A DNA stretch of 64,000 nucleotides from Nitrosomonas sp. Nm84 (GTDB lineage: Bacteria; Pseudomonadota; Gammaproteobacteria; Burkholderiales; Nitrosomonadaceae). Positions 1 through 7,130 of this stretch are shown in pieces. Where the stretch lies: contig NZ_QJJP01000017.1 of the NCBI RefSeq assembly GCF_003201565.1, forward strand, positions 1 through 64,000, in the 5' to 3' direction. Below the pieces are notes generated by a model. That model did no database searches, was not told where the DNA came from, and was given only the letters and a program-made list of their open reading frames with translations. Each line of letters starts with the position of its first letter. The first letter of the stretch is position 1. The translations under genes and the position numbers were made by a program.

Positions 1-95
1 CTCCGACTAAATGTCGGATATTTAACAATCCTGGGTGGAAACTTTTCAACGCCGATTTACCCAAAATCCCGGTAAGTTTTGCACGCCGATTGACA
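1..95. mobile_element. IS21-family element, terminal end (truncated by window edge)
   Basis: The stretch ends in GATTGACA and contains two spaced copies of a degenerate motif, TTTTCAACGCCGATT at 43-57 and TTTTGCACGCCGATT at 77-91. Repeated terminal motifs of this kind, with an outermost TGTCA (read inward from 95 on the minus strand), are typical of IS21-family ends as I know them. The transposase genes would lie left of the window. The last IS base is placed at 95, where a coding frame on the minus strand is interrupted. A short inverted repeat (TCCGAC at 2-7, GTCGGA at 13-18) is also present. The family assignment is by pattern only. Confidence 0.5.
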
Positions 96-182
96 ATGCA
101 AAACTTTCAAAATATCTTTAATTGTCACATTCACACCTAACTTGGTTTCCAGTTTCGAAAGTCGGTTTTTCAGCATCGCCAT
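57..182 (-). pseudogene. small ORF disrupted by the IS21-type end
   Basis: A minus-strand frame starts at ATG 180-182 and reads MAMLKNRLSKLETKLG..., running through the putative IS boundary at 95 to a stop at 57-59 (41 codons). Only the first 29 or so codons (96-182) belong to the original gene; the last residues are read from IS sequence. The start resembles that of the preceding gene product (MNLKNRLMKLGQ...), so the two look like paralogous small proteins in one minus-strand operon. Function unknown. The gene may have been much longer before the insertion. Confidence 0.4.
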
Positions 183-204
183 CTTATATCAGCCTATTAA
201 TTTA

Positions 205-369
205 TTAAACAAATTCAACCATTATAATTTTTTGTTCATTTGCTTTGGCTTCATCGATTTGTTGCTGCTGTTCAGGAGTCCAAGCATCCTCAAATTTAAT
301 CATAACCAAAGGTGTTTGTTGAGGCCTGAGCATTTGCCCCAGTTTCATCAATCTATTTTTTAGATTCAT
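205..369 (-). CDS. small hypothetical protein, 54 aa
   Basis: ATG at 367-369 overlaps the end of the upstream DUF5681 gene by 17 bp in another frame, so translation is probably coupled. The product begins MNLKNRLMKLGQML and ends in KKIIMVEFV-like sequence, with a Gln/Glu-rich middle (WTPEQQQQIDEAK). I do not recognise a family. The shared LKNRL-x-KL start with the next small ORF suggests a conserved two-gene tail to this operon. No signal peptide or membrane segment is visible. Confidence 0.5.
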   Translation of the reverse strand: MNLKNRLMKLGQMLRPQQTPLVMIKFEDAWTPEQQQQIDEAKANEQKIIMVEFV

Positions 370-781
370 TGGCTTGCTCAAGTGCAGTTAAACGTTTCTC
401 CAACTCATCCATTTCTTTGATCCTTGCCAATGTTCCTAAGCTGGTTAGTAGTGAGCTACCTTGACTTGGAGCAAGCGTTCCATTAGCAACCGCCTGAATA
501 ATTGATTGACCTTGAGTTGATATATCCGCATCTACCGGGAAGCTGATCTTTACGGATTGTTCCATTGATTTAACTGGCGGTATAACCCGCTCCAGTAGTA
601 ACCTGGTTGCTTGTGAATCGCCTTCCTTAGCTTTGATGACCAACTGTTCGATTATTTCCGGTAGATGTTGAGTAATGTTCTCCCTTAACCGCGCCACCTT
701 TCCAGTACCAGGGGTGCGGCCACGCGGATTACCGCTTTTCCCTTTCTTCCAGCGTCCACGTTCTTTTTTTGCTGTTGTCAT
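353..781 (-). CDS. DUF5681 domain protein
   Basis: The N-terminus carries the DUF5681 signature, W-KKGKSGNPRGR-x-PGTGKVA, followed by a helical segment (residues ~30-75) with the GDSQATRLLLERVIPP motif usual for this family. The family is common next to phage and island genes; a DNA-binding or small-terminase-like role has been suggested but not proven. The C-terminal part (residues ~105-142) is predicted coiled coil (Glu/Lys-rich, LEKRLTALEQ). It is the first gene after a repeat-rich spacer and is followed by overlapping small ORFs on the same strand, suggesting an operon transcribed leftward from about 800-1000. Confidence 0.8.
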   Translation of the reverse strand: MTTAKKERGRWKKGKSGNPRGRTPGTGKVARLRENITQHLPEIIEQLVIKAKEGDSQATRLLLERVIPPVKSMEQSVKISFPVDADISTQGQSIIQAVANGTLAPSQGSSLLTSLGTLARIKEMDELEKRLTALEQANESKK

Positions 782-810
782 TGCTTTTCTCCTGCTTTAA
801 CAAGTGAGGG

Positions 811-1050
811 AGTTCTCAATTCTCTTCATAGTTCTCGCCCTGAGAGAACTGGATTTCCCATACTGGACAATGACTTATGCTTACAGTTCTCCAATTCTCC
901 AGTCCTCTATTACACCCCCATAAAAAAGTAATTTTATACTTAGTAGAGAGACAGAGAGAGAATAGAGAACTATTGTTTAAAACCCTTGCCCAGCAACGAT
1001 TTCCCAGTTCTCTACGGTGAGAGAACTGGAAGAGAACTAGAGAACTGAAA
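811..1050. repeat. cluster of GTTCTC/GAGAAC hexamer repeats
   Basis: Nine copies of the hexamer occur in about 235 bp: GTTCTC at 812, 831, 886 and 1007, and GAGAAC at 844, 965, 1021, 1032 and 1040. Several pair into inverted repeats. The cluster fills the spacer between the primase-helicase gene and the DUF5681 gene. Given the primase next door, iterons of an island replication origin are one reading; operator sites for the DUF5681 operon are the other. The sequence alone does not decide between them. Confidence 0.55.
1004..1029 (-). terminator. perfect 10-bp hairpin after primase-helicase gene
   Basis: CCAGTTCTCT (1004-1013) and AGAGAACTGG (1020-1029) form a perfect stem with a 6-nt loop, 8 bp beyond the stop of the minus-strand primase gene. 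There is no clear T-run after it in the direction of transcription, so it may be a protein-binding palindrome of the hexamer cluster rather than an intrinsic terminator. Confidence 0.35.
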
Positions 1051-3223
1051 AACATTTAGTCCCCTCATCATCACATTGCCTAATTTGGCGAGTTTCCAAT
1101 AAATAAATAATGACCTCGTCAATATCTTTGGATTTTGCTTTCAATAACTTCGTTAATTTGCCTCGTGGCATTAAACCCCGTCGGCAATACTCCCCAAATT
1201 GTTTATCATTTGAGTAACTGATGGCATTCTTAATAAAATCCAATGCCTTCGCAGCCTGCTTCTGGAACGGGTTTTCTGCTAAGTCCTTATTAAGCTTTTG
1301 TGCGAAAGCTTTGATTGATCCGTTAACATAACTCCATGCCCAGGTAATATGCTCTCGTTTAATAACCCCTCCGTCACCAATCGCAAGTAATCCGGCTACT
1401 CGGATCGTTTGTTCTTCTGCACGGCTCCATAAATTTGCAAATTGATCATTTTCATTTAACTGTTCGGCGAATTGAATGAGCAAGTCGTATGCACCCTCCT
1501 CATAATCAATGACCGAAGTGTCAATAGCGCGGATTGCTGCCATTTTGTGTTTGAGTTCGTCACTTATCCAAGTATCAGGCTTTCGATTAATCGGGTTTTC
1601 TTTATCGGCTTGAACAAATATAATCCTGTTCAACAAGCCGTTATCAATCATCCTGGGTGTAATGCCATCCAGCAGCTCAAGCGGCGTCGTAGTACCGATC
1701 AGATTGATATAAGGATTGTCAATCTGGCCGATGTTTTGCTTTTTGTCAGCATAGGCCTTACCTGCAAAAAATGAGCGGCCTAGTCCGTATAAAGTCATTA
1801 AGTCTTTGATCAAATCCTTTTGATGGATTGATCCACGTTCTGATAGCGCGGTTTGCAAATAAATGCCAAACTCATCAATGAGGATTAACGTTGACGGATT
1901 TCCTTCAAGGGAACGTAACAGTGCTGCGCCGCTTGCTATGCTCTCGTGAATACTTTCTCCCCGAGGCACATTTCTCACCGAATCAATTAAACGTTTAATT
2001 GCTTTTCTAGGATCTTCCTTACCGCGTCCTGTATCACCAACTAAGCATATGTACAGGTTCAAAGCTGTATCGCTTCCTCCTACATAAGCTTTATTACTAT
2101 TCAAATAAGAGATGGTAGTTAGGGCGCCAGCAATGGCAAAAGATTTAACTGGCATGCGACTGCTTTGGATAATATATTTCGCTATTTCCCCAACGAGTTC
2201 AGGCGGGTATTGTAGGCAAGAGATTGCCTCCTCTTCCGTTACTGGCTTTTCATTGAATTCTGGTAGCGAGGGCAGATCATTGCCCCTTAGCGCGGCCTTC
2301 CTGGCGCTGTGCAGTGTTGCCGTAACCTCCGAAGGCTCAAGACCAATTCTACTGGCGGCATCTTCCAGTTTACTTGTCACTTGATCCTCATCCAATCTGC
2401 CCGCCTTAACGAATCCATATGCACGATATGCGACTTTGTTAAGTGTATCGTTACGATTTCCCTCAACGGCTGACAAAAGCTTATGTAGAAGATTATCAAA
2501 CTCAATTACCACATAAAAGTCATCCTGCACACATGGTATCGTTATAACTGGCACGGGCTTGTTCGGAATTCCTTCCAGATTACCCACACCAATCCAGTCT
2601 TTTAGCGCTTTAGCGGTATACCGTTTACCTGAGTTAAACACCTCTCGCACCATGAATGGTTTCCCCTTTTGATGCAGGAATCCAGGAACGCGCATAACGC
2701 GGGGCAGGTCGCATATCTTTGGGTCAGAACCGAGCAGGTTAGCCAAAGCCTTCTGGCACCCTTTAAACTCATTCAGGGGAAGTGTGTCTTCTATTATCCA
2801 GTAAGCGTGGTGTTTCCCGGGAGACGACTCAATTACTATTGACGGGACTAAGGGGAGATTGTCAAAAGTGCGGTTAAAGTCTTGCGTATCAAAATCTGCA
2901 ACTAATGCGCGCACCCTGACCACATTGTTTGTAGCTCTTCCCTGTAGGTCTGTTTCATTGACGGTAAAGAATATGCCAGCACCACGGCGATTAAGTTCTT
3001 CTAGCTCAGGTCGGCGCTCCTCTAAGGTGCCGTGCGTGACCCGAGCCAGACTATTACTTTTGTCCTTATCCCCGAAGGTTTGAAAAGTATGACTTTTACC
3101 CAAAGCATCAAGAATAGAAGCTTGACTAATTACTTGATTATGAGTATATTTTGATTTGCAAAAAGCTTCAAAACTACTCGCCTCGTGCCTACCAGCATCC
3201 GGGGCGTTTTCATTAGTGATCAT
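1037..3223 (-). CDS. primase-helicase (RepB-like AEP primase plus DUF3987-type ATPase)
   Basis: The 728-residue product has an archaeo-eukaryotic primase-like N-terminal half: VRALVADFD (~residue 105), the HHAYWII segment and CDLPRVMRVPGFLHQKG are typical of RepB-family primases. A PriCT-like helical linker follows (~235-310). The C-terminal half is a P-loop ATPase of the DUF3987 type, with a Walker A GDTGRGK near residue 394 and a Walker B LILIDEFG near residue 446. Such proteins start replication of plasmids, phage satellites and integrative islands. The gene overlaps the upstream DNA-binding protein gene by one base (TAATG), so the two are co-translated. It identifies this stretch as an island with its own replication module. 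Confidence 0.8.
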   Translation of the reverse strand: MITNENAPDAGRHEASSFEAFCKSKYTHNQVISQASILDALGKSHTFQTFGDKDKSNSLARVTHGTLEERRPELEELNRRGAGIFFTVNETDLQGRATNNVVRVRALVADFDTQDFNRTFDNLPLVPSIVIESSPGKHHAYWIIEDTLPLNEFKGCQKALANLLGSDPKICDLPRVMRVPGFLHQKGKPFMVREVFNSGKRYTAKALKDWIGVGNLEGIPNKPVPVITIPCVQDDFYVVIEFDNLLHKLLSAVEGNRNDTLNKVAYRAYGFVKAGRLDEDQVTSKLEDAASRIGLEPSEVTATLHSARKAALRGNDLPSLPEFNEKPVTEEEAISCLQYPPELVGEIAKYIIQSSRMPVKSFAIAGALTTISYLNSNKAYVGGSDTALNLYICLVGDTGRGKEDPRKAIKRLIDSVRNVPRGESIHESIASGAALLRSLEGNPSTLILIDEFGIYLQTALSERGSIHQKDLIKDLMTLYGLGRSFFAGKAYADKKQNIGQIDNPYINLIGTTTPLELLDGITPRMIDNGLLNRIIFVQADKENPINRKPDTWISDELKHKMAAIRAIDTSVIDYEEGAYDLLIQFAEQLNENDQFANLWSRAEEQTIRVAGLLAIGDGGVIKREHITWAWSYVNGSIKAFAQKLNKDLAENPFQKQAAKALDFIKNAISYSNDKQFGEYCRRGLMPRGKLTKLLKAKSKDIDEVIIYLLETRQIRQCDDEGTKCFSVL

Positions 3224-3480
3224 TATTCACCGCCAGATAGCAAATTTCTGATTTCGCTAACATTCCACGCCAGGCGGCCATTTATACGCACCGGTCGCAG
3301 TGCTCCATTTTCAAGGCAAGCCAAGGCACGTAAGGTTTGGGGTCTGCGATTCAAATAAAACGCTGCGGCATCTGTTGGAACTGTTGGACGCGTTACCGAT
3401 TCGAGCGGCGGGAATATTAGTTGATTATGCGAAGCGAGTGCTTCTGATGGGGTGAAGTTATGATTTGTGTCTATTTGCAT
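3223..3480 (-). CDS. AlpA/excisionase-like helix-turn-helix protein
   Basis: The 85-residue product has a C-terminal winged-helix motif of the AlpA/MerR type: AAAFYLNRRPQTLRALACLENGALRP followed by RINGRLAWNVSEIRNLL, the usual 'column-role-arginine' DNA reader of integrative elements. The start is placed at ATG 3478-3480 (MQIDTN) because GAGGTG sits 6 bp upstream; an in-frame ATG at 3522 has no ribosome site. It probably regulates the primase-helicase gene that it overlaps, or assists excision by the integrase at 5578-6879. Confidence 0.7.
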   Translation of the reverse strand: MQIDTNHNFTPSEALASHNQLIFPPLESVTRPTVPTDAAAFYLNRRPQTLRALACLENGALRPVRINGRLAWNVSEIRNLLSGGE

Positions 3481-3483
3481 TTT

Positions 3484-3508
3484 GCACCTCGTTTTTTTGT
3501 TGAGGTGC
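3484..3508 (-). promoter_or_regulatory. inverted repeat covering the AlpA-like gene's ribosome site
   Basis: GCACCTC (3484-3490) and GAGGTGC (3502-3508) form a 7-bp stem with an 11-nt loop. On the minus-strand transcript the arm at 3484-3490 contains the Shine-Dalgarno GAGGTG of the AlpA-like gene, so folding could hide it; as DNA it could be the protein's own operator. Confidence 0.4.
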
Positions 3509-3557
3509 GAATGATTTATCAAATAAAGCTATTTACTGCTATGCGCGGCAGCTATCG

Positions 3558-4604
3558 TCAACAAACGGTATTTGGCGGCATTTGGCGGCGCTTTAGACGT
3601 TTTCCTAATGCAGATCTACTAAGCTTTGCTTGTATGTCATTCTCGTTTGTATAGCACAAAGCATCACCCTCAAATATGCCGGTGAAGGGGGGGCATTCAT
3701 CTTTGGCCAGTTCCTTCAGTTGCAAGTAAACATCTGCCAACTCTGTGGTTCCAGCCTTTTTTATTGCTTCTTCTATCGCTGGGTCTAAAATATTCCGGCG
3801 AAGTTTGTTAACTCTTGCTACAGATATCTGTGGCGTAACTAGTATAGATTCTGCTTGTTTAAGTTCTTGTTCGTTGTTTGAATTTGAATAACCAAGAAGT
3901 TCTTTCAGTTCAATTTCTCGTTCTTCAAGTTCTTTTATTTTGGTATCGATTATTATTTGCTCACTAGCAATTCCATTTGGATTAAGTCTTTGCCAATTAA
4001 AAATTTGATCAGGAATAGATTGTCGCTCTAGCTCCCAGTCACAGTATTGATTTACTGTTTTTTCATAGTCTGGCTGCAGACTGGCATCAAAATCACGTGC
4101 CATTTGCTTACGTTGTTCTGTCGATATTTCATCCCATTTCTGGAAAATATCAACAGAAGCAATATTCATTCTCATTTCTTGCGGCAAGTCTGAAAACTTT
4201 GTTTTTAGATATGGTGTTATAGCCTCCGCTAATTTACTTGATGCTACTTTTTTTCTAAAGCCAAAGCAATTTTTAAAATCATACCTTGCCACCGCATATT
4301 CACGTTCTAAGGGTAAAAGTTTGTCCCAAATGTAATAATGTTTCGATTTTGTTTTGGTTCTTATTCCCTTGCCTTTTCTTATTCCTTCACCTTCTTCAAT
4401 TTCTTTTACTTCATCATCGTAAAGATGTTTGTCTTCCGCCTCGATATATGCCCATTCAAATTCTTCGACTCCATCGGGGGTTTCCTCTGTTTCTTTACCC
4501 ATGCCAGCAAGTGAAATTTTTTCTTGTATATCTTTTGGTATTTCAGAAAAATGATTTTTTAAATAAGGGGTAATTTGGTCAAGTAGCAATTCATAGGTAT
4601 CCAT
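3558..4604 (-). CDS. hypothetical protein with internal duplication, 348 aa
   Basis: I do not recognise a family. The protein is acidic and helical, with a Glu/Lys-rich stretch at residues ~60-90 and a coiled-coil-like segment around 220-240 (KIKELEEREIELKELLG). The motif ITPYLK-x2-FS-(E/D)-(I/L)-P occurs twice, near residues 11-22 and 129-140, each at the head of a similar ~20-residue unit, which indicates a duplicated module. The C-terminus ends in a basic RSALGKRLKRRQ tail. It lies upstream of the AlpA-like gene on the same strand but separated by ~80 bp. A cargo gene of the island is the likeliest reading. Confidence 0.6.
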   Translation of the reverse strand: MDTYELLLDQITPYLKNHFSEIPKDIQEKISLAGMGKETEETPDGVEEFEWAYIEAEDKHLYDDEVKEIEEGEGIRKGKGIRTKTKSKHYYIWDKLLPLEREYAVARYDFKNCFGFRKKVASSKLAEAITPYLKTKFSDLPQEMRMNIASVDIFQKWDEISTEQRKQMARDFDASLQPDYEKTVNQYCDWELERQSIPDQIFNWQRLNPNGIASEQIIIDTKIKELEEREIELKELLGYSNSNNEQELKQAESILVTPQISVARVNKLRRNILDPAIEEAIKKAGTTELADVYLQLKELAKDECPPFTGIFEGDALCYTNENDIQAKLSRSALGKRLKRRQMPPNTVC

Positions 4605-4716
4605 ACCATTCTTTATCGATATTTTGAAAAGGTATTTTTAAGCAAAAGATAAATCATTCTGCAGTAATACACTAAGACTTCATCATGCAGGCGGAATGGC
4701 ATAATCATCCTGCGCT

Positions 4717-4899
4717 TTACGCTGTCAATCTTTCCAGTGATTTAATATCCGGTTTCGGTGGTTTTTTTTCTTTCAACGCCTTGGAAAGCGTGACACAGGA
4801 AACCTGCAATTCCTTCGCCGCTTGTGTGACGGTCATTTGTTCCGGTAACCACTCTTTTAATACTTCTCCGGGGTGCGCTGGGTTGTGCATTCTGCTCAT
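4717..4899 (-). pseudogene. HigA-type antitoxin, truncated
   Basis: The 60-residue reading begins with the HigA signature AHPGEVLKEWL and continues through the first helices of an XRE domain (MTVTQAAKELQVS-x-VTLSKAL). It then breaks off into KEKKPPKPDIKSLERLTA, whereas intact HigA proteins run to about 95-100 residues with a complete helix-turn-helix. Just past its end, minus-strand sequence at ~4680-4712 (...LHDEV...) resembles the first codons of the intact antitoxin gene at 5213. This suggests scrambled remains of a second toxin-antitoxin locus. Confidence 0.6.
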
Positions 4900-4910
4900 G
4901 CTAAATTTCT

Positions 4911-5213
4911 CTATCGGTGTACAGACAACTTTAAACCCGCCGCATTAATCACAGCTAGCAAGGTTTTTATTGTCGGATTGCCTTTTGTGGATAATGCCCG
5001 GTAAAGGCTCTCTCTCGGGATTCCGGCGCGTTCCGCTACGGTGACCATGCCTTGCGCTTCCGCGACATGACGCAATGCCGCTAATAAAGCTTCGCGTCCT
5101 CCAGGTTGATTTGCTTCATCAAGTGCAGCGGTTAGGTATTCATCAGCAAAAGCCGGATCATTTTGTAGCAATTCCACTACGACTTCATCATGTGGGCGGG
5201 ATGATTTAATCAT
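4911..5213 (-). CDS. addiction-module antidote protein (HigA-like/TIGR02684 type)
   Basis: The 100-residue product matches the 'putative addiction module antidote' family. It has an N-terminal toxin-binding stretch (DEVVVELLQNDPAFADEYLTAALDEA) and a C-terminal helix-turn-helix (ERAGIPRESLYRALSTKGNPTIKTLLAVINAAGLKLSV). It overlaps the toxin gene by 4 bp (ATGA), and here the toxin is encoded first. The protein would neutralise the toxin and, with it, repress the operon. A stabilising role for the integrated island is the usual inference. Confidence 0.85.
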   Translation of the reverse strand: MIKSSRPHDEVVVELLQNDPAFADEYLTAALDEANQPGGREALLAALRHVAEAQGMVTVAERAGIPRESLYRALSTKGNPTIKTLLAVINAAGLKLSVHR

Positions 5214-5536
5214 GCTTTATTTTTCCTCTTCCAGTTATTCCAATATTCAAGAGCGGTTTCAATGTCAGTTTGCTGTCTCCGTTTATCGCCACCTGCCAGG
5301 ATTAAAATCAGTTTTTCTCCGGCTTTGGCGTAATACACCCGATAGCCTGCGCCATGATCTATTCGCAATTCCCAGATACCTTCGGCAATCGGTTTGCAAT
5401 CTCCAAAGTTTCCGGCTGCTAGTCGTTGTATTCGTACCAAGATACGCGCTCTGGCTTGTCGATCTAACAAGCTTTCCAGCCATTTCTTAAAAGGATCATA
5501 GCCATCATCAGAAATGTAATCGGAAACTTTGAGCAT
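5210..5536 (-). CDS. RelE/HigB-family toxin (TIGR02683 type)
   Basis: The 108-residue protein has the hallmarks of the small RelE/ParE-fold toxins of the phage Gp49-like type: DPFKKWLESLLDRQARARILVRIQRL, GIWELRIDHGAGYRVYYA and the C-terminal LILILAGGDKRRQQTDIETALEY. Family members are ribosome-dependent mRNA endonucleases. It is the first gene of the pair and its stop overlaps the antidote start. Confidence 0.85.
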   Translation of the reverse strand: MLKVSDYISDDGYDPFKKWLESLLDRQARARILVRIQRLAAGNFGDCKPIAEGIWELRIDHGAGYRVYYAKAGEKLILILAGGDKRRQQTDIETALEYWNNWKRKNKA

Positions 5537-5577
5537 TTTGTGAATTATAAGTTACATTCCGACAAATACAAGCACTA

Positions 5578-6879
5578 TTACTTCACTCTATGAAGCACGG
5601 TTATTGTTGGCGAGAAATCTATCCCGGCTTGCTCTAATATCCATGACTCAATCTTGACGTGCCACATCCGCAGCAGATCAAGCGGGCGGCGTATGTAATG
5701 CTTTTCCCTTACCCCTTGCGGCTTGTGTCCTTGAATTTGCGCGGCTATCCCGGCAGGTGTCTCTATCCATTCGCACAGGCTGGCAAATGATCGCCGCAAC
5801 CCGTGTAATGTCACGTCCAAACCAGCAATAGCACACGCTTTATCGTGTGCAATACGCGGCTCGACTAAGTGTCCACTTGCTGAAGTCAGGCTACTGAATA
5901 CCCATTCATTACGGCGTGGCAAGGCAACCATGAGGCGTGCTGTATACGGGGTTAATGAAATTACCCGCAATCCTTCGATCTTGTCTCTGATGGTCAAAGT
6001 GTTCCATTGAAAATCTACATCTTCCCAGCGAACAGAAACTAACTCATTAGGACGTACGCCAGTTAGTAGCAAGGCTTGCAGATATGCAGATATAACAGGA
6101 TTTTGAATTTGTTTGACTGCATTAAACCATGCGGGCAATTGTTCACGCTGCAATGCGTCATTTTTGGCTATCGGTTTGCCTAGATGCCTTTTAATCTCTT
6201 TGCTCTGCGCGGCGTTATTCGTAACAATTTCACCGTAGACAGAATGAGCTATACACCAATTCAGAAATGTACTTAATAGGGTTCTGGCATTACGGGCGCG
6301 GGCTGGTCTTTTTGTTCCCTCTACTTTTGCCCATGCTGTTATGCGCTCAGTGGTCAGGTCAATAAGCCGCATCTCTGCCAGCGACGCAAGTGTACCCGGC
6401 TCAGTTAGTTTTTTGCTTCGTGTTCTTTGCTCTCCACCGGCTTGCATGGCGCGTACATGGTCATGCAAGTGAAGCGCTCCCCATGTGGGCTTCATAGCAG
6501 TTACGTACTCATCCCAGGCCTTGCCTATCGTCAAAGTTTCGCGGGCTTCCTGTGCTTTCTTGGCAGCGTCTGCGGTTTCCTTAGCGGCTGCTTTATCAGC
6601 CTTTACTTCGCGTGGGTCATTGCCTTGGTCAATTATGGTTTGAAGGCGGCGTGCTTCTATTTGAGCATCCACAATGCTCCATATACTCACATCACCAATG
6701 GTAATCCGTCTTGTTTGCTTGTTAACTTTGGATTGAAAAATATAACGATTGCGGCTTGATCCAGGTGTTGCACGTACTGCAAGACCGGGCACTTCATCGC
6801 ACCATAAAAAGACTTGTGCAACATCATCAGGGCATTTAAAGCGAGTAACCCGCCCGAAAGTTAGTTTTACCTTTGCCAT
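5578..6879 (-). CDS. tyrosine-type site-specific integrase (P4-like, N-terminal arm-binding domain)
   Basis: The 433-residue protein has an N-terminal DUF4102-like arm-DNA-binding region (residues ~15-95), a core-binding domain (~115-230) and a catalytic domain. Catalytic motifs visible are the first Arg in LTGVRPNELVSVRW, the box II HGLRRSF, and GHKPQGVREKHY with the presumed nucleophilic Tyr. P4-type integrases insert islands at the 3' ends of tRNA genes, and a tRNA 3' fragment lies 160 bp upstream of the start (7043-7091). It probably mobilised the island 96-6879. The 163 bp between its start and the tRNA fragment is AT-rich and likely holds its promoter and arm sites. Confidence 0.9.
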   Translation of the reverse strand: MAKVKLTFGRVTRFKCPDDVAQVFLWCDEVPGLAVRATPGSSRNRYIFQSKVNKQTRRITIGDVSIWSIVDAQIEARRLQTIIDQGNDPREVKADKAAAKETADAAKKAQEARETLTIGKAWDEYVTAMKPTWGALHLHDHVRAMQAGGEQRTRSKKLTEPGTLASLAEMRLIDLTTERITAWAKVEGTKRPARARNARTLLSTFLNWCIAHSVYGEIVTNNAAQSKEIKRHLGKPIAKNDALQREQLPAWFNAVKQIQNPVISAYLQALLLTGVRPNELVSVRWEDVDFQWNTLTIRDKIEGLRVISLTPYTARLMVALPRRNEWVFSSLTSASGHLVEPRIAHDKACAIAGLDVTLHGLRRSFASLCEWIETPAGIAAQIQGHKPQGVREKHYIRRPLDLLRMWHVKIESWILEQAGIDFSPTITVLHRVK

Positions 6880-7042
6880 AATATCGCCCCTAATATTTGT
6901 AACCGTTTTGTAACCGCTTTTGCAGTATACAGACGAATATTAATCAACACAATAATCAAGGGTAGTGCTGTTTAGTGTATGAATATTAATATAATTTAAT
7001 TTATATAGAATGGCAATCAATACAGATAAATAGTTCTTTACT

Positions 7043-7091
7043 GGGACTCATAATCCCTTGGTCGCTGGTTCGAGTCCAGCCAGACCCACCA
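7043..7091 (+). other. tRNA 3' fragment (CAT anticodon), probable att site
   Basis: The sequence contains an anticodon arm GGGA-CTCATAA-TCCC, variable loop TTGGTC, a T-arm with stem GCTGG/CCAGC around TTCGAGT, and the acceptor 3' strand CAGACCC followed by ACCA. The variable loop and T-arm resemble tRNA-Ile2 (CAU read as lysidine), with elongator tRNA-Met as the alternative. The matching 5' half (an acceptor strand GGGTCTG and D-arm) is absent from the 160 bp to the left. It is therefore a 3' duplication such as integrases leave at an attachment site, here between two integrase genes. Confidence 0.75.
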
Positions 7092-7098
7092 ACAAATC

Positions 7099-7130
7099 AA
7101 GAGGTTAGATTAATTTCTAACCTCTTTTTT
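7099..7130 (+). terminator. intrinsic terminator after the tRNA fragment
   Basis: AAGAGGTTAGA (7099-7109) pairs perfectly with TCTAACCTCTT (7116-7126) across a 6-nt loop and is followed by a T-run to 7130. It is the natural end of the tRNA transcript. The stop codon and last codons of the second integrase gene, on the other strand, lie inside the hairpin. Confidence 0.85.

Noticed and set aside
142..363. 73-codon plus-strand frame near the left edge
   Set aside because: It lies opposite the two small minus-strand ORFs and has low-complexity Phe/Leu-rich composition.
816..1055. 79-codon frame on the minus strand across the hexamer repeats
   Set aside because: It is built from the GTTCTC/GAGAAC repeats, overlaps the primase gene end and has no ribosome site or protein-like pattern.
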